Source of the DNA: Pleurotus djamor
Lineage: Eukaryota; Basidiomycota; Agaricomycetes; Agaricales; Pleurotaceae
Reading direction: 5' to 3'
Assembly (NCBI GenBank): GCA_029747585.1
Contig: JAPEVF010000269.1
Span: 1-56,679, forward strand
Length of the DNA: 56,679 nucleotides
Positions 27,105 to 37,632 of the stretch are shown here, one piece after another. The number at the start of each line of letters is the position of its first letter. Within the stretch, counting starts at the first letter, position 1. The notes under the pieces are model-generated. The model saw only the letters and a list, made by a program, of their open reading frames with translations, was not told the DNA's origin and made no database searches. The position numbers and the translations under genes are program-made.

Positions 27105-28713
27105 ATGACTGCCTCACGTCAACCTTTCAAAATCGCAGTACCCGACGAGCAACTCAAGAAACTCAAAGCCAAGCTCGACTTGACAACATTCCCGGATGAG
27201 CTTGAAGACGCGGGTTGGAATTACGGTGTTCCACTGGCCGATATCCGTCGCCTTGTAACTCGTTGGAAAGACGGATACGACTGGAGAAAACACGAATCTG
27301 CCTTGAACGATGAACTCCCCCAGTTCACGACGGATATCGACGTCGAGGGGCATGGCACGTTGAACATCCACTACGTGCACAAGACAAGTAACGTGAAACA
27401 CGCGATCCCCTTACTCTTTGTCCATGGATGTCAGACCCCGTTCCTTCACTGTCACGTACCAACACTACTAACTTATATAACCTTTGACATTTTATAGGGC
27501 CCGGCAGCTTCGTAGAAGTTCGCAAGATTCTTCCTCTGTTGACCGAGAGTGGCTTGGACCACCCCAGTTTCCACGTCGTCGCGATCGGGCTCCCTGGGTA
27601 TGGTTTTTCGGAAGCACCCAAAAAGAAGGGCTTCCGATTGGCCCAGTACGCTGAGGTTCGTACCACACATCCCAAGAGTCTCGAAGCCTCACAGCCCGTA
27701 ACAGGTATCGCATAAACTAATGCTATCACTTGGATATAAGGAGTATGGTAGGTGATTTCCCACTGGTGGCAAAGTACAAGTTTGACTCGTTGGTGTGTTA
27801 GTTACACAGGGGGGTGATTGGGGTCGCATCGTGAGTTGCCTCTGCTCTGATTCACCTCACGTACCAACGGTTCTACGACCTCTAGATCACGATGAAAGTT
27901 GCAAACACATACGGGGGTCCTCACTGCAAGGCGTGGCACACAAACTTTCCATTGTAATTACTATTTCTTTAAACCCATAGCCTACGCGCCCATCTGATGT
28001 TTCTCAGGGGACGTCCTCCTCGTCCCCTTTCTCAGCCTTTCAGTTATCTCAGCTACCTGTTCACTTCGTACAGTCCTCGTGACAAGGCCGGGCTTCAAAG
28101 AATGGCCACTCATGATAAACAAGGCAGGGGTTATTTCTTGGAACAGGCCACTCAACCACAGACCATCGGCTACAACCTTACCGACTCTCCCGTGGGCCTC
28201 TTAGCCTGGATTTACGAGAAACTTGTTCGATGGACTGACAATTATCCATGGGAAGACGACGAAGGTAAGAATCAGTTTCGACACGTGCAGTTCATATGTC
28301 TGAGTAATGCATGTTACAGTATTGGACTGGATCTCGCTGTATTACTTCTCAAGAGCGGGACCCGCTGCATCCGTCCGTATTTATTACGAAATCTTTCAAA
28401 ACGGAGAAGTCAGAAACCAACCCGCGCCTACCGTCCCCGCCGGTCTCTCTTATTTTCCCAAAGAAATTGAGCCAACTCCGTTGTCGTGAGTGAAGTCATT
28501 GCACCCGCGTATGATAGCCGTAATCATTCAATCATATTCCTTAGGTGGACCAGCGGATTAGGCCCCGTTGTACTCCAGAAGGAACATGATATCGGTGGAC
28601 ATTTCGCCTCTCACGAGCGTCCCGATGACTTGGTTTCTGACTTGAGGGCTATGTTTGGCAAAGGAGGACCTTGCTTTGGCGTTGTACCCGGAAAGAACGG
28701 TTATGCGGCTTGA
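27105..28713 (+). CDS. Epoxide hydrolase, microsomal type (EHN + alpha/beta hydrolase)
   Basis: The start MTASRQPFKIAVPDEQL opens an EHN domain (DAGWNYGVPLADIRRL, RWKDGYDWR, HYVHKTS). The alpha/beta hydrolase core follows: LFVHGWPGSF (oxyanion HGxP, completed across an intron), GLPGYGFSEAP, QGGDWG with the nucleophile Asp, the cap segment (NFPLAYAP, AGPAASVRIYYE) and GGHFASHERPDDLV with the catalytic His. It ends PGKNGYAA and TGA at 28711-28713. No N-terminal membrane anchor is evident, so despite the class name it may be soluble. It hydrates epoxides to diols; basidiomycetes have expanded this family for detoxifying aromatic and lipid epoxides. Neighbours are CDH upstream and catalase downstream on the same strand. 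Confidence 0.95.
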
Positions 28714-29568
28714 ATTGTCTCGCAGCTAGGAGTATCTCATCTTACTCCTTTCTCCAATGATAATTGATTCATCTTCCCGATACCAATATCCTGTGTCGAG
28801 GCCAGGGTAGATAATTGTATTGCGAAGAATACCTTGCATCATTGATGTGAATGATTGCTTGCTTGTCGACGGCATCGGCGCGGTACCCATAAAGTGGCTA
28901 TTCTAAATACCCACTTCTTTTCCCCGCACCAAGGAAGTGTACCCATCAGAAGGCCGTGTAAGAAATAGGGTGTGAGTGTTTGCTTTCGACCAGAACGAGA
29001 AGCGTCATGAGGAACAACCAAGACGCAACAAGACTCCTGAATGTTCCGGCCGCAGCAGCGTAAGCTCCCCACCAAACCTCAGATGATCCTACTGACTAAT
29101 GGGATTGGAAACTACAATGCCATCAGGTGATGCCTATCCAGAAACGCAGAAACCCAGCTGAGAACGACTTGGAGGCCATGCCTGGGCTTTGAAGCTTCTC
29201 AACATAAGGAGAAACTTATGCCCGCCGAAGACAGCACAGGTGTGTCAATCTGTGGGTACAAGTTGTACAAGGAGGGGCGCAACAGGCTCTAGTTGCCCTT
29301 GTCGCTGGAATGTTGAGAACCGGTTCAAGGTCACCGAACCAGGACGCAGCGATTTGGAACGGATATAGGGACCAAGATACGCCGCGGGCTTGATCTTGAG
29401 CACATGAAACTAATCTCAAACCAATCAGGAGTGGGGGATTTTGTGGGGCCTTGGTCTCAGGATACGATCACCTGAATGACGAAGTCACAATTCAGTCCTT
29501 ATATAAATAACAGAGCTCACCTGGGGGGTGATTCCCAACCTTGGATTCGACCCAGAACTATCCTAGAA
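28714..29568. promoter_or_regulatory. Intergenic; catalase promoter at right end
   Basis: No gene was recognised in these 855 bp. A TATATAAATA element at 29500-29509, about 60 bases before the catalase ATG, is a strong TATA-box candidate. Confidence 0.5.
29500..29509 (+). promoter_or_regulatory. TATA box of catalase gene
   Basis: TATATAAATA lies about 60 bases upstream of the ATG at 29569, matching the consensus and a usual fungal spacing. Confidence 0.55.
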
Positions 29569-31523
29569 ATGCCCTCTGCTGAAGTTTTCCAGAAGAAAGA
29601 CGGTGCGACCTACACCACCTCAACTGGTGCACCCGTGTCAGAGCCCTACGCTGCTCAACGCGCCGGTCGCTTTGGACCGTTGTTGTTGCAAGGTGAGATT
29701 CCCGTCAGGCCGAAAATAATATTGTCTGACCATTGATAGACTTCCACCACATCGATTTGCTCGCCCACTTCGACAGGGAGAGGATCCCGGAGCGTGTCGT
29801 ATGTTCCGTTCCACTTGAGGGGCTCTCCTGATCCTGACTCTAACCTTCAACCGCGCCTCTCCACAGGTCCACGCGAAGGCTGCGGGAGCTCACGGTTATT
29901 TCGAAGTTACCCATGATCTTTCCGATATCACCTCCAACCCGCTCCTCACGTCCGTAGGGAAGAAAGTTGACCTCACCGCCCGCTTCTCCACCGTTGGTGG
30001 GGAGTCAGGCTCTGCGGACACGGCCCGCGATCCTCGTGGGTTCGCCTTCAAGCTTCGCACTGAACAAGGCAATTGGGACTGGGTCTTCAACAACACCCCC
30101 ATCTTCTTCATCAGAGACCCTGCTAAATTCCCTCATTTCATTCACACCCAGAAGCGCGACCCCCAAACTCACCTGAAGGATGCCGACATGTTCTGGGACT
30201 ACCTTGGACAGAACCCAGAATCCATCCATCAAATGATGATCCTGTTCTCCGACCGTGGAACTCCCGATGGTGTCGACTCCATGCACGGCTATTCGGGCCA
30301 CACCTTCAAATGGCTGAAGAACGATGGGACCTTCGTTTACGTCCAGGTTCACGTTCGTGCTGACCAAGGATTCAAGGTAGATTCATTGCCCGCCTTCACC
30401 TTGTTGAAGTTGACATTGGACTTACCAGACACTCGATGGGCCCACTGCTCACAAACTAACAGCGGACAACCCTGATTACAGTACTGAGAAGATGTTCAAC
30501 AGAATCGAGAAGGGCGATTACCCGTCTTGGACTGTGTACATCGTAAGTATCAACCTATCAGCTTGTGCCCAATACTCACCAGCTTTGCTATAAAGCAAAC
30601 GATGACGCCAGAGCAAGCCGAGAGCTTCCGATACAACATCCTTGACCTGACGAAGGTTTGGCCCCATGCTCAATATCCCCTGCGCCCGATAGGCAAGGTC
30701 GTCCTCAATAAGAACCCAGTCAACTACTTCGCGGAGATTGAACAGGTTCGTGCACTCACAATCGTCGTCAAGCCTTGATTGACACATCGCTTAAAGGCCG
30801 CTTTCTCTCCGTCACACTTGGTGCCCTACATCGAGCCTTCCGCGGATCCAGTCCTCCAGTCTCGTCTCTTCTCCTATCCTGATACCCATCGCCACCGTCT
30901 AGGCACCAACTATCACCAGATCCCTGTGAACAAGCCGATCGTACCGATCGCCAACTTCCAGCGCGATGGCCCGATGACGATTGACAATCAAGGTAATCGC
31001 CCCAACTACCAGAGTAGCATCCAGCCTCTGTCCTATGTCTCGAACAAGGGCACGCTCGAGGCTGGTTGCAGGGATGAAGAGAGGATGCACCGTCACGAGA
31101 ACTTCATCGGTGGTGCTTTCAGAGACCTCGGTGAAATTACTGAGCGTAAGCCTTGTCCCTCGAACCTTAACGGAATGTTTTACTGACCTCTACGTGTCAG
31201 TCGACTTTGAGCAACCACGAGCCCTGTGGCAGAAAGTCTGGAACGATCAACAACGGGAGGCATACGTGCAAAACGTAGCCGGACATTTCGGAGGGGTGAA
31301 GAGCACTGTCGTCCGTGACAGGCAACGTACGTCTTACAATTTTTGAGGTAGATTCTAGCTAACTGTGTTTTGCANTTTAGTTTCTGTTTGGGCGGCCGTC
31401 GACCAAGGTCTTTCGGATCGTATCGCGAAGGCCGTTGGAGCCAACCCAGTCCAGCCGCTGAAGGTCAAGCCCGCATCAGAGGCCTACCACTTCAGAGCCA
31501 ACATAGGTGCCGCCTACAAGTGA
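29569..31523 (+). CDS. Monofunctional haem catalase, small-subunit type
   Basis: The start [20 protein letters not shown] (29569) was chosen because the family N-terminus begins here; an upstream in-frame ATG at 29476 sits before the TATA box. Conserved blocks: [29 protein letters not shown] (distal His), [35 protein letters not shown] (distal Asn), [10 protein letters not shown] and [14 protein letters not shown] (proximal haem Tyr). It ends [11 protein letters not shown] with TGA at 31521-31523, about 510 residues. There is no signal peptide and no SKL-type ending, so cytosolic location is likely. It dismutates hydrogen peroxide. An N at 31375 lies in an intron near the acceptor. It sits two genes downstream of CDH on the same strand. 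Confidence 0.96.
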
Positions 31524-32149
31524 TCGCACGTTTAACTCCAACTGACTGCGATCTAAGGCGGAGTCCTCCCTCCTAGTCGGCTTTGATTTGTACAGCACCT
31601 TCTTCTGTCGTAACGCTGAGCGGATAAAATGTTGAATTGTATAATAGAATTTAAAATGGTACAGATGCTTGGTTTAGTTGTGTTCACCTAATACGCGTAT
31701 GTTGCTCAACGGCTCTGCGCGGAGGGATTAGATTAGACAACGAACTGCTTTGGTTAGACCCCGCCCTTCATTGATGATCAAATGTAAATTGAACTCTTTG
31801 CCAATGACGCTTCTTGAGCGACGGAGTAACAAGAGTCTGGTTCAAACTTCAATGTGGTCCAGAGGAATGTCGCGACAATGTCGCGATTCAGATGAGCTCA
31901 GGCAGATACTTAGAGTCCAGTCTGGCGAGAAAAGCGAGCAGCATTATGGTATTCATATGAAGTAGGAACGACGATGCCGTTGATTGTGGTGAAAGTATGT
32001 AAGGTGGAGCGTTGATTGGACGATTTGTGTGAGACGACGGTGGACGTTGAGCGCAAAGTTGGCGTGAGAAAAGCAATCGGGATTCGGGAAAAGCCGAAAC
32101 AAACCTTCCGTGAAGATCGCCTCTTACGTAATCGTTGTGTCTCCCTCTT
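31524..32149. other. Intergenic between catalase and SPX-RING gene
   Basis: No gene was recognised. The left part presumably holds the catalase 3' UTR (AT-rich near 31630-31680) and the right part the SPX-RING promoter. No convincing TATA box is visible. Confidence 0.4.
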
Positions 32150-33777
32150 ATGCACTTTTCGAAAACATACGCTGAGATTCTCGAGAAGCTTCCGCCAGAG
32201 CTGCGAGAGAACGGAATTCAATACAGACAGGTGATAATCTTGGTTATTTTCAATGTCGCTGCTCCTCTGACACCCTTGCAAGCTCAAGAAACTCATCAAC
32301 CAGGTCGTCCTCGAGCTTTCCGCGCATGGGCTCTCTCCTCCCCTCCTCCGCAATCTCATCTTCGCCTCCGATGTCGATGTCGACGATGCACAAGCGGAGG
32401 TAATAATCACAAACCTTTCCAAGGTTGTCTATGAGATTGGCGACCCTGATCATATCCACCCACGTTTGCGACTTTTGATTGACCCCTCGGACGCTCGCCT
32501 CCGCGATCTACTTCCAGTGGTTGCTGATACCGACGATGGACAAGTTCAAGCCTCGTAAGCCCTACTAGACTTCTTTTATGAGCCCGAGAAACATATCCAG
32601 AGCTCCTGAAGAAGTGACACACCGTACAGAGAGCTCGTTATACCTCTTGCAGCCGATGAAGCCTTCTTTACTCTCCTTTCCACGGCCTTGGAAGCCCTCA
32701 AGCAGCATCTTATAGGTGTCCATACGGACTTTATCGTTACTCTAAAGGAGCTCACGAGTGCCATAACCTGCTCAGCGAGACCGATGTCTGCAACAACCAC
32801 CTTTCGCCCTCATTCATTCATCTCTTCTGATGCGACGGCATCTCTTCGGCCGTCGTCTACGCCACATGTACGTAACTCACGGATCTTTTAGACATTGTGA
32901 ATAACTTTTTGTATAGAACGACTTGTACATATGGCGAGAGATATTCCAACTCTACATGGAAATCCAAGTCTTCGAGAGCACCGCAGAAACGACCCGGGGG
33001 GAGAACTCGGTTGAAGAATCAGAGCGGCGCTTACAACTCTTCGTATCACAGCTCACACAGCGCAACCTCAATGACAGGAAGAAGTTCAAGTCAAAGCACG
33101 GTCGGGAGGCCCTTGACACCTTCATGCGTCTCAACTTCTGTATCCTGGATATCAAGAAGGTAGGTTATTTTCACTTGCGCAAGCGATCTGGTTGATTGTC
33201 TCGCAGTTTCAGCTAGCGAATAACGAGGCTGCTCGCAAGATTCTCAAGAAACACACGAAACGGACGTCCCTACCACTTCCGCAACCCCAAGACTACACAA
33301 CAATACTCCCTGTCTCCCTGTCTTCATCAAATCCCACTGGAACTCCTCTCCTCCCTCACGTCTTCATCCAAGCCATCAGCGAAACTCTGATCCCCATAAT
33401 ACCCCACATTGACGACTACGCCTGCCTCATCTGCACTGGCATTGCATTCAAACCGATCCGTCTAGCTTGCGGTCACCTATTCTGTGTTCGCTGTCTTGTC
33501 AAGATGCAGAAGCGTGGAAATTCGAGTTGTCCGATGTGCCGTATGGATTGTGTGCTCGCTGCTGATAAATGTGTGTTTTCTTGACCTTCGACCCCCGTCG
33601 CGCTTACTTATTACGGTTCGATTACCAGCGAATGTGGATTGGGCGATGCTTAATTTCATGCAAGATTGGTTCCCAAAGGAAACGAGGGCGAAGATCAAGC
33701 AAAACGAAAATGAAGTCCTGGACGAACAGCTTGCTGAACTGAAACTGGATTCTAATATCGGATGCACCGTCATGTAG
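32150..33777 (+). CDS. SPX-RING protein (putative E3 ubiquitin ligase), CaaX-like C-terminus
   Basis: The start MHFSKTYAEILEKLPPELRE opens an SPX domain: IQYRQLKKLINQVV (the Lys-rich inositol-pyrophosphate/phosphate-sensing helix), a middle region with LYIWREIFQLYMEIQVFES, and FMRLNFCILDIKKFQLANNEAARKILKKHTKRT (the second SPX basic helix). A C3HC4 RING follows: CLICTGIAFKPIRLACGHLFCVRCL..CPMCR near 33420-33540. It ends DSNIGCTVM with TAG at 33775-33777; CTVM has the form of a CaaX prenylation box. SPX-RING proteins in fungi and plants link phosphate status to ubiquitination. The E3 activity and the lipid anchor are inferred. About six exons with short introns; no damage seen. Confidence 0.92.
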
Positions 33778-35104
33778 CCCTGGGATCACCTGTCTTTCAT
33801 TTTGCTGCCGTTCATGGTGTTTGTGGGCTAGGATGCATTAATCATTATTTGGGGATCTCACACGAATGTTGTTATTATTCTTATCCTATTTTATGTATCT
33901 GTAATATCTCTCCTGGTATAATTCTATACACCCACTACGATATCCATCAACCGATCGTTGTTCAAATTCAAATACGGAGGGTGGGGCGTGAAGGTATTTC
34001 GTTGGGAGGGCTTTCTAAATCAAGAAGAATGGTATCCAGACGAGGCGCCGTTTCACCATGCTCATAGATGGATGGGCACGAGCGTTCGGATCTGATGTTT
34101 TTAAACCCACCATAGGTTGCGATGGTAAGGGGAGCCTCCGGAGCATTTGAGTGTCTCCAGCGGTGTGCGTTAACCGTCGTAATGTGTGCCCAGACAAAGC
34201 CTCGACCCGTCCCTTGGTTGGCGGATATCAACTTGAAAACCAACGCGCGACGCGCATTTGGTGAAGTGAGAGTGAGACATGACCGCGTTGATAAAGTGCT
34301 GTACCCTCCGAAGCGTGCTTTTGACCCAAGGCAGTAGCGAAGTATATTCTCTAGTAGGCTCTTCCGAGGCGTCCCAGCCACACAAGCAGACGATCGAAAC
34401 ACTCTTGCTGATTGATCAAGGACCTTTTGTGCAAAGAAGGGCATGAAGTTTGCCCACACTCGCTGCCTTCGTCTGAGTACTTGATAGCACATAATGGCCA
34501 TATTTGCGCATCGTCGTCATTGTGCCAAAGACAGTGAGGAACCTCCCGGCGGAGATCATCCCGACGTCGCTACCTTGATCTCCGGGTTAGATAATTCCAA
34601 CTGTAAGTCCTCAGGCTTTTTGATAGACAATGAGATTTGGTTTGTGTGTCCTTGCACAGTCGGGGCAGTTCTGCGTCCGTTCAGGTGCCGGCCACCGGCC
34701 GGAGGTGAGGTGTGTAGATGCAAAAAGTGGGTTCAAACGTAAGCTAGTTATGGACAAGTGGTTCAATAAGTCAGTAAGTAAGAATACAAAAACAAATGTA
34801 CCCAGTGTTCGCTAAACCGCAATTGGATCATAACCAACGCCAACAAGGAGGCTCAGGAGGATCTGAGCGCTCCCCGGACATAAAAGGAAATAACTATGCT
34901 ACATATGGAAGGTGATGGATGGGGCGACTGGCGCCGAGGGAACTGGGTGATACGCCTACTGTGGGTATAGAATGTAATCAAGTGATGAGATTAAAACAAT
35001 GAAAGCGAACCATGTCGCATACAATAGAAAGAAGGGAGAAAGTAAAATGCAAAGAAAACGTCACTTTGTTACTGAAACGGATATGCAATGTAGTTTGAAT
35101 GAGG
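33778..35104. other. Intergenic, no recognised gene
   Basis: This is the convergent space between the SPX-RING gene (+) and the zinc-finger gene (-). A 177-codon minus-strand open frame (33968-34501) has no recognisable domain and no splice partners. Otherwise nothing was identified. Confidence 0.4.
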
Positions 35105-36415
35105 TTATTCATCGACAGGTTTGTGCACATTGAGGTGGCGAGACAAGCCATCACGACGACCGGTTGAGTATTTACAAGAGGGGTAAGGGCATGCGAGCCT
35201 CTTCTTGGTTCCTGCACAGGCTGCTTTACGAACGGGGCAATTATATGATCGCCAGTGGCGAATGACATCCCCATGGCGTTTTATGCCTTTCCCGCAGACG
35301 TTGCAATACCAGAGTTGATCCTTCTCGCTGAAGATGGGCGTAAATTCCGACGCATCCGGAGAAAGCTTTATAGAGGCGCCTGAGGATGCGGTGGTATGGG
35401 ACTTGATAGGAATTCGCCGTTGACGCTTGGTCGATTTGAAGTCCCTGACCGCGGCATCATAGTTGAATGATGGGGCGCTGGGCGCAGGGGACGGCGATTG
35501 CTTCGGAGTCGTGTGAGTGGGATCGTCTGGGGATGGAGGAGTGAGATAGACAGATGGGACAGATGGGGCTTCATCGGACAACGTGGAGAGCGAGCTTTCA
35601 GAGTTGGACCTAGTGATGGGGTTGGAATGTGTTTGTTGCTCCAATGGGGGGTTAGGGAAACAAGGCATCCACTCCGGGAACTGATGGGGCGATACTCCGA
35701 GAAGTTCGGGGTAGTCCAGGGGTAGACAGAAGCTCTCGTACATCTCAGCCTCTTGGGTGGAGGGCAGAGAATTTGAGAGCAAGGGTGGATGTTGTATGTT
35801 AGGCAAGGCAGCTGGCATGGCCGGGTTCCACAAAGTAGTATCAGTGAAGACTTGGTTAGAGGTGAAGTAGTCGAAGGCCTCCAATTGAGTCGGTATGGAG
35901 CAGATCTCTCCAGACAAGGGTGTTGGATGTCCGGAATACGGTGACGGCGACGGTGATGGGAAGTAAGAAGAATGATCAATTGGTGGACGAGCTTGATTGA
36001 CAACCAGTGGCAGCGAATGACCGCCCGGTGGGAGGGAGATGGTGGATGGGTGGGATGACTTGAACTACACACTCAGACATTGAACCTCAGACGGGGATAG
36101 AGCTCTTACATCGGCCTGATATATGGGAACTTGGCGGTAATATGGCTGATGATATCCCGCGTTCAGCTCAGTACCTTGGGAGGAGGACTGATAATTACAC
36201 AGTTCTTGTGCTGTATAGGAAGGGAGGCCTTTTCCGATGACGTTCGGTGGTAGAACCGACCAACCCGATGGTGGATGTTGAAAACCGCTACGAGTGAAGG
36301 GATCGTTGAGAAAGTGTGACAGAGGAACCATAGATAATTGTCAGGCTCACTGTGGTTCCAGATCATGGCTATCTTCGATTGATGGGCCATGTGGGGGAGG
36401 TTGTTGTTGCTGCAT
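35105..36415 (-). CDS. C2H2-type zinc-finger protein, likely transcription factor
   Basis: Three exons (36351-36415, 36110-36287, 35105-36064) join to 1203 nt, 400 residues. The start MQQQQPPPHGPSIEDSHD is followed by a long Pro/Ser-rich region with many SP/TP sites (for example SPSPSPYSG, TPPSPDDPT) and a basic stretch, KSTKRQRRIPIKSH, a likely nuclear localisation signal. Two zinc-binding modules sit at the C-terminus: YCNVCGKGIKRHGDVIRH ending in SYNC rather than a second His, and CPYPSCKYSTGRRDGLSRHLNVH, a standard C-x4-C-x12-H-x3-H. It is probably a DNA-binding regulator with an N-terminal regulatory domain; targets are unknown. Two other zinc-finger genes lie at 48.5-52.7 kb but belong to a different subgroup. 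Confidence 0.85.
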
Positions 36416-37632
36416 GTTTGAGGGGAAGTGTGGCGAACAGAGATGATCGACGTGAGGGTGAATTGTACATCTTCCCGTATCTATTGAGCGTTTATTTATA
36501 CGCAAGTACTCTATGAGGTGGAAAGCTAGTCGTTGAATGACTCACGACCCTGACCATTGCGCCTACAACACTGCTTATGCGGGACCTATTCTTCTTCGTC
36601 CTACAAGGCGGTTCGCAACGTTCCGTACCATCCTGAGCACTGGACGCCGACTCATCAGAGGACTAGACGCCAAGGTGTCATCCTGTCCAAGTCCGCTTCT
36701 ACAAAGACAGGTGATGGTGTCCTCTAAGCAGCGGCGAGTAAGTGAACGCCTCAAATCATACGATGAATTCGGATGAAAGGAAAGAGACGAATACCTGCGT
36801 TCAGCGTGTAGAAACTAGTGCGTATCGAGTTCTATCGATAGAAGGTTGGAGCTCGAGGACCAGGTACGAGGGTAGATGTTGCACAGTAAAGTGTGGCGTA
36901 GTAGTAAAAATTCGAGGGAGGAGTTGATATGTTCAGGGCCGCCCAACAAGGTTGCCGATCGTATGTGATGACCCTTACCCCATATAGGATACTGTGGCGA
37001 GAGATGTTGGCTGCCAGACATCGTTCCTCCCATTTGCAACGTGTTCAGATAATTCCGTAAGGAAAAGTCGGAGTATTAGCTGTGCAGGATGATTCGGCTA
37101 CAGGGACTTGCTTGTGCCCATGTTCATCCCAGGAAGGCTGAGGAGCGTGTCTTCCAACATGCTGTTGAAAGGAGGGCAGGATTTTCAAGCTGTTCAGCTC
37201 TCGTCTCTGACCGGGTTGCTGGTGGCATCGCGAGCTCTGTCAGTCATTACAATGTGTGCCCAGTGTGGCGCACTCTTGTGGTGACTCCGATCCGGAGCGT
37301 TGTCCCACTGGCAACCATTGCGAAGTGCCCGGTGTTTCCTGCAAGGGGAGATTGTTTTCTTTGACAGTTTTTCGGCATCAAGCATGCTTTTAAGAGCAGC
37401 CCAGTAAGTAAGTGATCAAGCCAGTAAGTGATCAATCGATTTCTGTGTCCAAGTGATTTGCAAGTGATCAACGTCCGACGTAAGTGGAGAGATAGGCGCC
37501 TAAAGTAATCTAGACGCCCAAATGATCTTATCTTATCTCTGACTACCGGATTAGGAAGTGTTGAACCTCGAAGCGAGTTGAGGTTGCGCACCGACCACGA
37601 CCACGACGACGCGTACTACGACGCGCGCAAGC
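36416..37632. other. Intergenic, promoters of zinc-finger gene and myosin
   Basis: This lies between divergent genes. No coding region was recognised. Three copies of AAGTGATCAA occur at 37410-37471, about 160-220 bases before the myosin start codon. Confidence 0.4.
37410..37471 (+). repeat. Three AAGTGATCAA repeats upstream of myosin II
   Basis: Copies start at 37410, 37426 and 37462; the first two lie inside a longer repeated AGTAAGTGATCAA unit. Each contains the palindrome TGATCA. They could be factor-binding sites in the myosin promoter, or a chance simple repeat. Confidence 0.5.

Noticed and set aside
29476..29568. Catalase start at the upstream in-frame ATG
   Set aside because: It would lie upstream of the TATA box at 29500-29509 and add a non-family extension.
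31910..32422. Open frame of 170 codons on the minus strand
   Set aside because: It overlaps the SPX domain exons on the other strand and the upstream spacer; no recognisable domain.
33968..34501. Minus-strand 177-codon frame as a gene
   Set aside because: No recognisable motif and no partner exons; it lies in the convergent spacer where chance frames are common.
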